Shown piece after piece: positions 1-8,674 of a DNA stretch of 43,100 nucleotides; position 1 is the first letter of the stretch; every line of letters starts with the position of its first letter. Made by a program: the position numbers and the translations under genes. Under the pieces are notes generated by a model, which was not told the DNA's origin, searched no databases, and saw nothing but the letters and a program-made list of their open reading frames with translations. This stretch comes from UBA1568 sp964488025 (GTDB taxonomy: Bacteria; Patescibacteriota; Minisyncoccia; Moranbacterales; UBA1568), in assembly GCA_964488025.1 (NCBI GenBank), contig CAZATJ010000007.1, forward strand, positions 1 to 43,100, in the 5' to 3' direction.

Positions 1-62
1 TCACCATCAGCGTATCTACCCCGACATCATCGCAGGTGAGTATTAGTGTGTTGAAACAATGA
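1..62 (+). CDS. C-terminal end of a truncated upstream protein
   Basis: Reading from base 3, an open frame runs from the window edge to a TGA at 60-62 and gives a 19-residue tail rich in Ser, Thr and Val. That composition resembles the end of a secreted beta-rich domain, like the C-terminus of the next gene, which starts 4 bases after this stop. The fragment is too short for a family call and could be chance, but the tight spacing to the next ATG favours a real upstream gene in the same transcript. Confidence 0.35.
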   Translation, partial: TISVSTPTSSQVSISVLKQ

Positions 63-66
63 TTTT

Positions 67-1275
67 ATGAGGATAAAAAACACAAAAATCAAGATATTTC
101 ACCAGATATTTATCCTTACTGTGCTTTTTGCACCCTTTGCCTTCGCTACATCAGTGGAAGCTGCAGTGGGGGATATGACGACGTATGAGGGGACGGGAGC
201 GATGCCTGTTGCCATCACCTTCGACGGCACGAACATGTGGACGGCGAATCGTATCGGAGACTCAGTCACCAAAGTGTCCCCAGCTGGTCTCATGAATACA
301 TATGGAGTAGCTGGGAATAATCCATTAGATATCGCCTTCGACGGTACTAATATATGGACGGTAGGCCAATGGGGCTATGTGACTAGATTATCACCGACTG
401 GTACCTTGGCACACCTTTCTACCGGGGGTTACTGGGGATCCCCATACGGCATCGCCTTCGACGGCACCAGTATGTGGGTGACGGACAGTGGACATCATGT
501 GGTGAATAAAATATCAACTGGCCCCATAACTCTATTTAATCCAACTGGTCTCATCAGAACTCCGTATCTTACATATAGTAGCCCTGTTGATATTGCATTT
601 GATGGCACCAATATGTGGGTTGCGAGCAGTCCGTCAGCAACCAAAATATCACCAACCGGTGATACAACGCAATATTGGATTGGAGGATTGTCCGCAGCGG
701 CCATTACCTTTGATGGTGCCAATATGTGGACAATGGATGACTTTGGTACTGTATTGAAAAGAATATCACCAACTGGTAGCTTGACAATGTATTCTTTGCT
801 ACCACGAAGAACTACGGCCATCGCCTTTGAGGGCACCAATATATGGATGGTGCATCCAGACGAAAACGCAGTAACTAGAATGTCACTAACTACCGGCGAA
901 CAGACGACGTATACAGGGACAGGAGCGACACCTGTTGCCATCGCCTTCGACGGCACCAGTATGTGGACGGCGAATCGGGACGGTAACTCCGTCACCAAGA
1001 TCCAAGCCATCGACACCACCGGCACTATCACCGTCACCTCCACCGACTCATCCGCCTCCTGGACCATCACCGGTCCTAGTGGCCCACCAATCACCGGAAC
1101 TGGCCTCAGTGCAACGTACACTGCCCAACCCACTGGCGCGTATACCATCACCTGGGGCGCAGTTTCCGGATACACCGCACCTGCATCACAAAGCTTCACA
1201 CTCACTCCGGGCGGTACAATATCTTTTAACGGAACGTATACTGCTGCCACTCCCACCATCAACGTCCATTTTTAG
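67..1275 (+). CDS. secreted seven-blade beta-propeller protein (virginiamycin-B-lyase-like repeats)
   Basis: A 402-residue protein with a signal peptide (basic start, hydrophobic stretch at about residues 12-30, likely cleavage after VEA). Seven repeats follow, each with a core like AFDGTNMWTAN and ending near V/L-T-K-I-SPTG. Seven such repeats fit a closed seven-blade propeller of the Vgb/NHL/SMP-30 type. A C-terminal beta-rich segment of about 80 residues, Thr/Ser/Gly-rich, resembles a PEGA or Ig-like domain. There is no membrane anchor or sorting signal, so it is probably secreted. Vgb lyase catalytic residues cannot be assigned, so a binding or surface role is as likely as an enzyme. First and last blades are very similar at DNA level. 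Confidence 0.8.
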   Translation: MRIKNTKIKIFHQIFILTVLFAPFAFATSVEAAVGDMTTYEGTGAMPVAITFDGTNMWTANRIGDSVTKVSPAGLMNTYGVAGNNPLDIAFDGTNIWTVGQWGYVTRLSPTGTLAHLSTGGYWGSPYGIAFDGTSMWVTDSGHHVVNKISTGPITLFNPTGLIRTPYLTYSSPVDIAFDGTNMWVASSPSATKISPTGDTTQYWIGGLSAAAITFDGANMWTMDDFGTVLKRISPTGSLTMYSLLPRRTTAIAFEGTNIWMVHPDENAVTRMSLTTGEQTTYTGTGATPVAIAFDGTSMWTANRDGNSVTKIQAIDTTGTITVTSTDSSASWTITGPSGPPITGTGLSATYTAQPTGAYTITWGAVSGYTAPASQSFTLTPGGTISFNGTYTAATPTINVHF

Positions 1276-1446
1276 GACGGAAAGTAGCAGGGGGTGGAGA
1301 AATTTGGAAGTTGAACTGCCAAATCAGCGGTTTGGTCTGAACCTTACGCCAAAACCTTTCGTTGCACGAAAAGACCAGTGCTTGGCTTCATATTTGCCAA
1401 AGAGAATTCTTGGGAACAGGATAGAACCCATAACTGGTGTTTGCCA

Positions 1447-1475
1447 TTGCTTTAAAGCCATTTTTCGGCTAGGCT
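1447..1475 (+). promoter_or_regulatory. lepA promoter, leaderless arrangement
   Basis: TTGCTT (1447-1452), a 17-base spacer and TAGGCT (1470-1475), followed by only six bases before the lepA ATG at 1482. Transcription would begin at or next to the A of the ATG. The rest of 1276-1446 holds no convincing gene, only a weak hairpin in which CCAAA pairs with TTTGG near 1320-1336. Confidence 0.5.
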
Positions 1476-1481
1476 GGGGGA

Positions 1482-3299
1482 ATGGAAACAAATTTTCGGC
1501 AACAGCGTATCCGCAATTTCTGCATTATCGCCCATATCGATCATGGTAAGTCCACCTTGGCTGATCGCTTGATTGATATCACCCATACGGTAGAAAAGCG
1601 GAAAATGAAGGAACAAATCCTGGATCAGATGGATTTGGAACGGGAGCGCGGGATTACTATCAAGCTGCAGCCGGTCAAAATGCTCTATCAGTTCAAAGGA
1701 ACGGACTATGAGCTTAATCTGATTGATACGCCCGGACACGTGGACTTTCACTACGAAGTTTCCCGTTCGCTGGCCGCTGTTGAGGGCGCTATCCTGTTGG
1801 TTGATGCCACCAAGGGAGTACAGGCACAGACGCTCGCCAATTTGTATCTGGCCGTGGAGCAGGGTTTGGAGATAATTCCGGTTATCAACAAGATTGATCT
1901 TCCGAATGCCCAGGTGGAGAAGACGAAAAAAGAGATCGTTCATATTCTCGGATGTAAGGAAGAGGATATCCTGCTTGCTTCGGGGAAAACGGGTTTGGGA
2001 GTGCAGAAGGTGTTGGAGCGGGTAATCGAGCGTGTGCCGGCGCCGGGGGGTGATGAGGCGGCTCCGCTGCGCGCTCTTATTTTTGATTCGGTGTACAACA
2101 CGTATAAGGGCGTGGTGGCCTATGTGAAGGTGGTGGATGGTACCGTGAAGCGTGATGACGCCCTTCATATGTTGGGAACGGAGAAGGAAGGGGTGACGGT
2201 TGAGGTGGGGCTGTTTCATCCCAATCTGGTCTCGACGGATGTTCTCCGGGCGGGTGATATCGGCTATATTGCGACCGGACTGAAAGAAGTGGGGCACTGC
2301 CGTGTCGGCGATACGGTCATTTGGAAACAGAAGGAGCGCGACCAGACGGTTATCGAGCGACTTCCGGGGTATAAGGAAATCAAACCGGCCGTGTATGCCA
2401 GCTTTTATCCGGTCGATGGTGATGACTACACGCTCATGCGTGACGCGCTTGATAAGTTGAAATTGAACGACGCCGCTTTTACTTTCGAGCCGGAAAGCAA
2501 TCAGGCTTTGGGACGAGGATTTCGGTGCGGTTTTTTGGGACTGCTTCATTTGGAAATCATCCAGGCGCGTCTGGATCGTGAATTCGGTATGGCCCCGACG
2601 ATTACCACTCCATCGGTCGTGTATGAAATACAATTGGCCGGTGCGGCGGAACATATCCCGCTTTATTCACCTGTCGATTTGCCTGATCCGGCCGGTATCG
2701 AAGCAATCTATGAGCCCTATGTCTTGCTTTCGATTGTGGTGCCGAGCGAATACCTCGGGAACGTCATCACTTTGACCCAGACGATACGGGCGGAATACAA
2801 GAATACCGAGTATATCGATGAGGAACGGGTATTGCTTACCTTTGAAGCGCCACTGATGGATGTCATCATCAATTTTCATGATGATCTGAAGAGTGCTTCT
2901 TCTGGATATGCTTCGATGAACTATGAATTGATTGGCTATCGGGAGAGCGATGTGGTGAAGCTGGAAATCATGGTGGCCGGTGACCATATCGATGCTTTTG
3001 CCAGAATGATTCCGCGCCGCGCCGCCTATGAAGAGGGGAAGCGGGTCGTGGAAAAGCTGAAAGAAGTGATTCCTCGGCAGAATTTCGCCGTGGCTATTCA
3101 GGCAGCTATCGGAGGGAAGGTCATTGCTCGTGAGACCATTTCGGCCTATCGCAAGGATGTGACCGGAAAATTGTATGGCGGAGATTTCTCGCGCAAGAAG
3201 AAGCTTTTGGAGAAGCAGAAGAAGGGTAAGAAGAAGATGAGGGATATCGGCAAAGTGTCCATCCCGTCGAGCGCTTTTTTGGCCGTGCTGAAGAAGTAG
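1482..3299 (+). CDS. lepA: elongation factor 4 (LepA) GTPase
   Basis: A 605-residue translational GTPase close to the usual LepA length of about 600. It is a ribosome-associated EF-G-like factor that back-translocates or remodels stalled ribosomes. The G motifs are clear: AHIDHGKST at 17-25, RGITIK at about 56-61, DTPGH at 82-86, NKID at 136-139 and SGKTG at 167-171. The LepA-specific C-terminal domain is present, including a lysine-rich end with KLYGGDFSRKKKLLEKQKKGKKKM. It is a stand-alone gene with its own promoter abutting the ATG; no other start fits as well. Confidence 0.97.
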   Translation: METNFRQQRIRNFCIIAHIDHGKSTLADRLIDITHTVEKRKMKEQILDQMDLERERGITIKLQPVKMLYQFKGTDYELNLIDTPGHVDFHYEVSRSLAAVEGAILLVDATKGVQAQTLANLYLAVEQGLEIIPVINKIDLPNAQVEKTKKEIVHILGCKEEDILLASGKTGLGVQKVLERVIERVPAPGGDEAAPLRALIFDSVYNTYKGVVAYVKVVDGTVKRDDALHMLGTEKEGVTVEVGLFHPNLVSTDVLRAGDIGYIATGLKEVGHCRVGDTVIWKQKERDQTVIERLPGYKEIKPAVYASFYPVDGDDYTLMRDALDKLKLNDAAFTFEPESNQALGRGFRCGFLGLLHLEIIQARLDREFGMAPTITTPSVVYEIQLAGAAEHIPLYSPVDLPDPAGIEAIYEPYVLLSIVVPSEYLGNVITLTQTIRAEYKNTEYIDEERVLLTFEAPLMDVIINFHDDLKSASSGYASMNYELIGYRESDVVKLEIMVAGDHIDAFARMIPRRAAYEEGKRVVEKLKEVIPRQNFAVAIQAAIGGKVIARETISAYRKDVTGKLYGGDFSRKKKLLEKQKKGKKKMRDIGKVSIPSSAFLAVLKK

Positions 3300-3307
3300 G
3301 AAAAGTT

Positions 3308-3336
3308 TTGCCTTTCGGGATGATTTTGGGTATACT
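3308..3336 (+). promoter_or_regulatory. trxA promoter
   Basis: TTGCCT (3308-3313), exactly 17 bases, then TATACT (3331-3336). Both hexamers and the spacer length are identical to the secD promoter in this window. A further TATAAT sits at 3342-3347 and could be a second -10. The expected 5' leader before the ATG at 3368 is about 25 nt. Confidence 0.6.
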
Positions 3337-3367
3337 GGGGGTATAATAGATTATTTGGAAAAATACT

Positions 3368-3679
3368 ATGGCTGTGGAATTCACCAAGGACAATTTTGAT
3401 CAGGAAGTTTTGAAAAGTGATATTCCCGTACTCGTTGATTTTTGGGCGCCTTGGTGCGGACCCTGTCAGATGATGGGACCGGTCATTGAGGAGCTGGCGG
3501 GAGAAGCGACATCCTCAAAAATCGGCAAGTTGAATGTCGACGAGCATCCGGAAATCGCTGAGCAGTATGGTATTATGTCAATTCCAACTATCAAGGTCTT
3601 CAAAGGAGGACAAGTCGTGAAAGAGTTTGTGGGTGTTCAGGGGAAGGATACCCTCAAAACGGAATTAGCCGCCCTCTAG
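3368..3679 (+). CDS. trxA: thioredoxin
   Basis: A 103-residue cytoplasmic thioredoxin of ordinary length. The redox motif WCGPC is at residues 29-33, the buried Asp is in the VDFWAPW strand, and the cis-proline is in SIPT (Pro73). It reduces protein disulfides using thioredoxin reductase, which is not in this window. No signal peptide or membrane segment is present. It is followed after 27 bases by yjbQ and probably shares its transcript. Confidence 0.96.
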   Translation: MAVEFTKDNFDQEVLKSDIPVLVDFWAPWCGPCQMMGPVIEELAGEATSSKIGKLNVDEHPEIAEQYGIMSIPTIKVFKGGQVVKEFVGVQGKDTLKTELAAL

Positions 3680-3706
3680 GAGGTTTCCGAGAGAAAAATA
3701 AAAATT

Positions 3707-4150
3707 ATGAAAATATATAAGGAGAGAATCGATATCGAGAGCAAGGCGCAGATTGAGTTCTTGGATATCACTGATCAGGTAGGGGCAATCGTGGAACGCT
3801 CCGGCATTCGTGAGGGTCAGGTACTCATCTATGTGCCTCATACGACGATGGGTATCGCTATCAATCATAATGAGCCGATGCTGCTTCAGGATTTTATGCG
3901 GGTATTGTATAAAATCGTTCCGGTCGATGCTCAGTATTCCCATGACCTTTTCGAGCTACGTCGTCAATCGAGTACGGCGGATGGAAGGAGTAACGGCCAC
4001 TCTCATTGTAAGGCGATACTTCTCGGGAACAGCGAGGTTATTCCCGTGGAGAAGGGGAAGTTACTTCTGACCGAACGGCAGAATATCTTTGCGGTGGAGT
4101 TCGATGGTTCGCGCAAGAGAGATGTGGTGGTGCAGATAATCGGTCTCTAA
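3707..4150 (+). CDS. yjbQ: YjbQ/UPF0047 family protein
   Basis: A 147-residue protein of the UPF0047 (YjbQ) family. The conserved blocks are VPHTTMGIAINHNE near residues 43-56, SNGHSHCKAILLGNSEVIPV near 93-112, and the C-terminal FDGSRKRDVVVQIIG. Family members form a homotrimeric barrel with a His-lined metal site, and some show weak thiamine-phosphate-synthase side activity; the true substrate is uncertain. An AGGAGG lies just after the trxA stop but is 23 bases from this ATG, too far for a normal ribosome site, and no closer start is in frame. Confidence 0.88.
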   Translation: MKIYKERIDIESKAQIEFLDITDQVGAIVERSGIREGQVLIYVPHTTMGIAINHNEPMLLQDFMRVLYKIVPVDAQYSHDLFELRRQSSTADGRSNGHSHCKAILLGNSEVIPVEKGKLLLTERQNIFAVEFDGSRKRDVVVQIIGL

Positions 4151-4161
4151 ACCCTCTTCTT

Positions 4162-5175
4162 GTGCGTATATTCATACTTATAGCTGCTCTCCTCTCAGTC
4201 GCCGCGGTCTTCTTTTTTTCGTTCGGTTTTTATGCGACGAGTCATTTTACTGGTTCCGTGAAGGAGGAACAGCGTTTCGAGGTGCTTGCGGGGGAAAACG
4301 CTCTTACTCTCGGTACCCGATTGGAAGAGCGAGGGATTATTTTTTCGCGATTTACTTTTCTCTGGTATCTTGTTCATGAGGAAAAAACACGGAAGGTTAT
4401 CGCCGGACAGTATACCCTTTCGGGGAGCCTGACAGTACCAGAGATCGCGCTTATTATTACTTCTGGGAAAACGGTGTCTCGGGATATCAAGGTGACATTT
4501 CCGGAAGGCTGGACCATTGCTAAAATGGCTGAGCGTCTCACGGGAAACGCTCTTCCGGGGAAGGAATTTCTTATGCTGGCCGAAAAGCCGTTACCGGAAT
4601 GGAGAAAAAAATTTGATTTTTTGAGTGATCTTCCGGCAGGGGTGACGCTGGAAGGGTTTTTGTTTCCGGATACGTATTTATTTGATCCCACCGCTACGGC
4701 GCAAGACATTATCGATTCGATGCTTCAGAATTTTGGAAAGAAATTTGATGCAACACTCCGTCAGGGAGCCAAGAATTCCGGCCACACCCTGTATGAACTG
4801 GTGACCTTGGCTAGTATTATTGAGGAGGAAGGTCGGACCAAAGAGGAACGTGACATGATTAGTGATATTTTTTGGAAGCGCATCGCCATCGGTCAGGCGC
4901 TGCAGAGCGATGCGACGATAAATTATATTCACGGGACGACTCGGCTCCAGCCGACCCTGGCCGATACCGAGGCGGACTCACCTTACAATACTTACAAGAA
5001 TTCGGGGTTGCCACCGGGGCCGATCAGTAATCCTGGTTTCGTTTCTCTGTGGGCAGCCATCTTTCCCAAGAGCAACCCCTATTACTATTTTTTGGTTGAT
5101 CTGAATACAGGGGAAACGATCTATTCCAAAACGTTCGAGGAACATGTACGCAATCGAATGCTCCATGGACTCTAA
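4162..5175 (+). CDS. mltG: endolytic murein transglycosylase MltG
   Basis: A 337-residue MltG/YceG-family protein that cleaves nascent glycan strands in the membrane and so terminates peptidoglycan elongation. One N-terminal membrane helix (about residues 3-25) is followed by a LysM-like region and the catalytic domain, with the active-site Glu in LASIIEEEGRT and downstream blocks QSDATINYI and YNTYKNSGLPPGPISNPG typical of the family. The start is a GTG, 11 bases after the yjbQ stop, without a clear Shine-Dalgarno site. It fits functionally with the class A PBP at 18038-20152. It overlaps the next gene slightly. Confidence 0.93.
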   Translation: MRIFILIAALLSVAAVFFFSFGFYATSHFTGSVKEEQRFEVLAGENALTLGTRLEERGIIFSRFTFLWYLVHEEKTRKVIAGQYTLSGSLTVPEIALIITSGKTVSRDIKVTFPEGWTIAKMAERLTGNALPGKEFLMLAEKPLPEWRKKFDFLSDLPAGVTLEGFLFPDTYLFDPTATAQDIIDSMLQNFGKKFDATLRQGAKNSGHTLYELVTLASIIEEEGRTKEERDMISDIFWKRIAIGQALQSDATINYIHGTTRLQPTLADTEADSPYNTYKNSGLPPGPISNPGFVSLWAAIFPKSNPYYYFLVDLNTGETIYSKTFEEHVRNRMLHGL

Positions 5176-6247
5176 TGATAATGGCATGAGGCGGTTTACG
5201 GGTCGGGAAATCTTCGGTGTGTTTATAACTCTTCTGGTAGGGCTCTCAGCTCTTTTTTCCTGGAGGATGTTTTTTGATGTCTCGCTTGATCCTAATCTCA
5301 CCAATACCTTTTTTTCTTTTCTGTGGTTTTTTCTTTTGGGGGCGATGTTTCTCTTGGGGACAGTCGTGTGGCAGAAGGAACCGCTCCAAGCAATCAGTGC
5401 TTTCGCTGTTTTTTTACCGAGCCTTTTCTATATCCATACCTGGTATCACACCCTGTTTATGTTTTTGGCGAGCTTTCTCTTGTTTTCAAGCGCGCGTTCT
5501 GTTCAGAAAGAAATTTCCGATCGGGTACACTTTCATTTTTTTCGCAACGTGCGGGCAGGATCATTTACCTTTGTCCTCGGTCTCTCGCTTGTTTTGTCGA
5601 GCGCGTATTTTGTCTCCATTCACAATAAGTCTTGGGAAGAGTTGGTACCGCGCTTCAGTGTCGGTGAAGGAACGGCGACCGCCATTATCAGAGTGGTAGT
5701 CTATCTGTATCCGGAGTGGAAAAATCTGGCTGATGAGGGGGTTACTGTGGACGAATTTCTTCTCGGTCTCAAGAAAGAGTCGCCTGCGTCCGGTGATGGT
5801 ACGCTGGAAAATATGCCAGCCGAGACGGGCGAAACAGCAACCTCTCCGATACTTTTGGAATATTTGAAACAAAATGTCCAAGGCGATGAAAACGTTGATA
5901 AGGAGACTCTTTCACGGGAGTTGACGCTCCGTACCGGTCGTGAACAGATAGCGCTTTTGGTAGGAAGATCAGTGAATGGCGATGAAAAGATTGCCGATGT
6001 GTTTTCCTTGGCCATCCAGCACAAGATTCTAACGGCTTTGAGCGGTGAGCGGGCGTCGCGGCACCTTGCACCGACTATTGTGCCGGTTATTTTGGCGGTT
6101 CTGCTTTTTTTCACGCTTCTGCCTCTCGGTTCCGTTGCGAGCCTTCTTTGGATTACTTTCGGTTTTTTCTTGTTTCGGGTATCTTTATTCTTGGGTTGGG
6201 TAAAGTTGGAACGGGTGGAGCGCGAGCAGGAAGTTCTCTTGCCGTAG
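5165..6247 (+). CDS. polytopic membrane protein of unknown function
   Basis: A roughly 360-residue protein not recognised as a known family. Four hydrophobic segments occupy the N-terminal third, a charged soluble region of about 150 residues follows (Glu/Thr-rich, with LSRELTLRTGREQIALLVG), and two more hydrophobic helices lie near the C-terminus. The chosen ATG overlaps the mltG stop by 11 bases; ATG at 5186 and at 5144 are alternatives. Coupling to mltG suggests an envelope role, but this is inference from position only. Confidence 0.75.
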   Translation: MDSNDNGMRRFTGREIFGVFITLLVGLSALFSWRMFFDVSLDPNLTNTFFSFLWFFLLGAMFLLGTVVWQKEPLQAISAFAVFLPSLFYIHTWYHTLFMFLASFLLFSSARSVQKEISDRVHFHFFRNVRAGSFTFVLGLSLVLSSAYFVSIHNKSWEELVPRFSVGEGTATAIIRVVVYLYPEWKNLADEGVTVDEFLLGLKKESPASGDGTLENMPAETGETATSPILLEYLKQNVQGDENVDKETLSRELTLRTGREQIALLVGRSVNGDEKIADVFSLAIQHKILTALSGERASRHLAPTIVPVILAVLLFFTLLPLGSVASLLWITFGFFLFRVSLFLGWVKLERVEREQEVLLP

Positions 6248-6260
6248 GTTGAGTTCCGAA

Positions 6261-6287
6261 TTAGCACTCTTTTACTGGGATTGCTAA
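6261..6287 (+). promoter_or_regulatory. CIRCE operator (HrcA site) upstream of dnaJ
   Basis: TTAGCACTC, nine bases, then GATTGCTAA. The CIRCE consensus is TTAGCACTC-N9-GAGTGCTAA, so the left arm is perfect and the right arm has one mismatch. Its right half overlaps the -35 box of the dnaJ promoter, the expected place for HrcA repression. No hrcA gene is in this window. Confidence 0.9.
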
Positions 6288-6309
6288 TTTTTCTTTTTTC
6301 AGATAGAAT
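6281..6309 (+). promoter_or_regulatory. dnaJ promoter overlapped by CIRCE
   Basis: TTGCTA (6281-6286), a 17-base spacer and TAGAAT (6304-6309). The -35 box lies within the right CIRCE arm. The predicted start of transcription is near 6316, within or next to the GGGGAGGT that precedes dnaJ. Confidence 0.65.
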
Positions 6310-6339
6310 AGGGGAGGTAAAACATATCTTTTGGCTCAT

Positions 6340-7428
6340 ATGGCTGATTATTATAGTATTCTTGGTATTTCTCGTTCTGCTTCGGAAGACGAGGTAAAAA
6401 AGGCGTTTCGCAAATTGGCGCACAAATACCACCCGGACAAGGGGACGGGCGACGAGAAAAAATTCAAGGAAATCAACGAGGCCTATCAGGTGCTTGGAAA
6501 TTCGGAGAAGCGCGCCCGGTATGATCAGACCGGACAAGACTACCATAGTCAGGGTCAAGGTCAGGGTGGCGGTGCCGGTCAGGGTTTTGGCGGATTCGAT
6601 TTCAGTGGTTTCAACGGTCAAGGATTTGATTTTGGAGGATCCGGTTTTGAGGACGTTTTTTCTGATTTATTTGGTGGGCGAAGTGGTGGTCGTGGTCGGG
6701 CCAGAGCCGGCGCCGATATCCAGGTGGATGTGGAAATTTCTTTCGAGGAAATGGTGCGCGGTGCCAAGCGTGATATCAAGCTGCGCAAACTTTCAGAGTG
6801 CGAAATTTGCCATGGTACCGGCGGGAAGCCGGGATCGAAGGAGACGACCTGTTCGCAGTGTCAGGGTCAGGGTCAGGTGCGCCGGACGGTGCAGAGTATT
6901 TTTGGTGCCATGTCCCAAGTGGTGGTATGTGACCGTTGTCAGGGTCGGGGCAAGTCCTATGCTGAGCAGTGTACCGTTTGTCATGGCGCCGGACGTTCTC
7001 AAAAAGAAGAATCCATCACTATCGATATTCCGGCCGGCATAGATGATGGTCAGACGCTTTCTTTGTCCGGGCACGGAGCGGCCGGCGAGTCCGGAAGCCG
7101 TCCGGGCGACTTGTATGTAAATGTCCATGTTCGACCGCACGAGACACTTCTCCGTCGTGGTGATGATATCGTGTCCCAGCATGCCATGAGCTATACCGAG
7201 GCGACGCTTGGGGCCAAAGTATCCATCAATACCATCGAGGGGGAAGTCATCATGAAAATTCCGTCCGGGACTCAGCCCGGCGAGGTCTTCCGTATCAAGG
7301 GGAAGGGTGTGCCGCATCTCAACCGTTATGGTCGCGGCGACCACTTGGTTTCCGTCACTCTCGCCGTTCCCAAAAAACTTTCTTCCGAAGAAAAGCGCCT
7401 TATCGAGGCTCTGCGTGATTTGAAATAG
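6340..7428 (+). CDS. dnaJ: chaperone DnaJ (Hsp40)
   Basis: A 362-residue type I DnaJ, the co-chaperone that stimulates DnaK ATPase and delivers unfolded clients. The J domain occupies residues 1-67 with HPD at 31-33. A Gly/Gln/Phe-rich linker of about 50 residues follows, then four CxxCxGxG zinc motifs (CEICHGTG, CSQCQGQG, CDRCQGRG, CTVCHGAG) and two client-binding beta domains. The ATG at 6340 gives the canonical MADYYSILG start. A TTG at 6331 sits 12 bases after GGGGAGGT and could be used instead, adding three residues. A CIRCE element predicts heat-shock control. dnaK and grpE are not adjacent. Confidence 0.96.
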   Translation: MADYYSILGISRSASEDEVKKAFRKLAHKYHPDKGTGDEKKFKEINEAYQVLGNSEKRARYDQTGQDYHSQGQGQGGGAGQGFGGFDFSGFNGQGFDFGGSGFEDVFSDLFGGRSGGRGRARAGADIQVDVEISFEEMVRGAKRDIKLRKLSECEICHGTGGKPGSKETTCSQCQGQGQVRRTVQSIFGAMSQVVVCDRCQGRGKSYAEQCTVCHGAGRSQKEESITIDIPAGIDDGQTLSLSGHGAAGESGSRPGDLYVNVHVRPHETLLRRGDDIVSQHAMSYTEATLGAKVSINTIEGEVIMKIPSGTQPGEVFRIKGKGVPHLNRYGRGDHLVSVTLAVPKKLSSEEKRLIEALRDLK

Positions 7429-7503
7429 GTTTGCGACATTTACAAGAGTTTTAGAACTTGAGACAATACGGGCAGGCAATTTATCAAAATTACCAAGCTT
7501 AGT

Positions 7504-8646
7504 ATGAAAATGAGTCCAAGAGATTTTTTGCTTACACTCCTTCTTATTTTCATGGTGTGTGCGGTGGCGACAGTCTTAGGACAACAGTTGGATAGATGGT
7601 TCGAAAAGGATCTGTCCTCACAGCCTCGTAAACCAGGGGATACCTTGATTCTGAGATATGAAGGAACGTTGCCGCCTCAGCTACATATCATGGAAGGACC
7701 ATTTGATATGTCGAATTGGGAGACCTACTTAAACAAGGATTTTTACTTTAACTTTCGTTACCCGGATGACAGCGCCTTGCTGCGCGAAGTTCCTGATGTC
7801 AAAAGAGCCTATCTTCATCAAGATTGGCATTTACTAAGTGTTTTAGAAAAAACTCCGGGTACTATTCCAATGGCACCGCAGATATTTAGTTTTAACATTG
7901 ATCTTTTAACTGCCAATGATGACAACGGCAAAAAGATTACAAACCTGGATGACTTTTTAAAAAACTACTCAAGGAGGAGAATTCATCGGATTAGAGAAGA
8001 AAGAGGGTTTATTGGAGATATTCCTACCGTTGAGGATATTTGGCCAACAAAAGATTCCGGGATATCATCGTCAAGTAATGAAAGTAAAACAGTGTATGCT
8101 TTATATAACGATTTAGTATACAAAATTACTGTGGTTCCAAACTCAGGAATCCCAGCTGCAATGTTATCTTCTTTTCAATTTACACGACCTAAAGTTATCA
8201 CTCCTGTTGGCTCACCTACAAAGAAACGTACTGATTATGTCAATAATACTTTAGGCTTCAGTCTCACTTTTCCTGGTGGCTGGTATTTTTCGTCTCCAGA
8301 TGACGACAGGGCAAGTATATCTAACTGTTTGATAGCAAGAGGAATTATTTATAGGCCTAGTTGTGGCGCTTTTACCATAGATGATATTTCATCTGATGGT
8401 ATTCCAGATCAAGAATCTATAAAAAATAATTTGGCTGCTTATGGTGAAAATGCGGAAATTATAGATAATCTCATTCGTGGAGCAGTGGTGGTAAAAGCTG
8501 ACTCGATAGCAATAGATGGGCCACCGCTGCCAGAAGGATTTGTGTACTATGTATTTTTTCAGGGAAAAGAAAAAGCATTCAAAGTATTTTTGACTGATAT
8601 CGAGTATGAGAAAACGATTTTACCCTCTATGAAGTTACTAGATTAA
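7504..8646 (+). CDS. membrane-anchored protein with two PsbP-like segments, unknown function
   Basis: A 380-residue protein with one N-terminal membrane helix (about residues 8-27) and an extracytoplasmic remainder. Two similar units can be seen: one beginning FYFNFRYPDDSALL near residue 78 and one beginning LGFSLTFPGGWYF near residue 248, each ending in a strand and a short helix (AMLSSFQFTRP; ILPSMKLLD). This resembles the PsbP/Mog1-like pattern of many small surface proteins, but the assignment is by eye. An alternative start is ATG at 7510. The DNA is more AT-rich than the dnaJ and recJ regions. It probably shares ancestry with the protein at 8939-9691. Confidence 0.7.
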   Translation: MKMSPRDFLLTLLLIFMVCAVATVLGQQLDRWFEKDLSSQPRKPGDTLILRYEGTLPPQLHIMEGPFDMSNWETYLNKDFYFNFRYPDDSALLREVPDVKRAYLHQDWHLLSVLEKTPGTIPMAPQIFSFNIDLLTANDDNGKKITNLDDFLKNYSRRRIHRIREERGFIGDIPTVEDIWPTKDSGISSSSNESKTVYALYNDLVYKITVVPNSGIPAAMLSSFQFTRPKVITPVGSPTKKRTDYVNNTLGFSLTFPGGWYFSSPDDDRASISNCLIARGIIYRPSCGAFTIDDISSDGIPDQESIKNNLAAYGENAEIIDNLIRGAVVVKADSIAIDGPPLPEGFVYYVFFQGKEKAFKVFLTDIEYEKTILPSMKLLD

Positions 8647-8655
8647 CGGATTTTG

Positions 8656-8674
8656 GGAGTATTTTCGATACTCC
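8656..8674 (+). terminator. possible hairpin after the gene ending at 8646
   Basis: GGAGTAT pairs with ATACTCC around a five-base loop, ten bases after the stop. Only TTCC follows, not a T-run, so termination strength is doubtful. The remainder of 8675-8938 carries no convincing gene; one short frame is discussed under findings. Confidence 0.35.

Noticed and set aside
495..1262. Minus-strand frame of about 255 codons opposite the propeller gene
   Set aside because: Its repetitive sequence is only the mirror of the propeller repeats.
1452..2654. Long minus-strand frame of about 400 codons
   Set aside because: It lies antisense to lepA, whose motifs are unmistakable, and its translation resembles no protein family.
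3678..3683. AGGAGG as ribosome site of yjbQ
   Set aside because: It is 23 bases from the only plausible ATG, beyond functional spacing.
6541..6700. Short GGTCAGGGT-like repeats as a tandem repeat locus
   Set aside because: They encode the normal Gly/Gln/Phe-rich linker of DnaJ.
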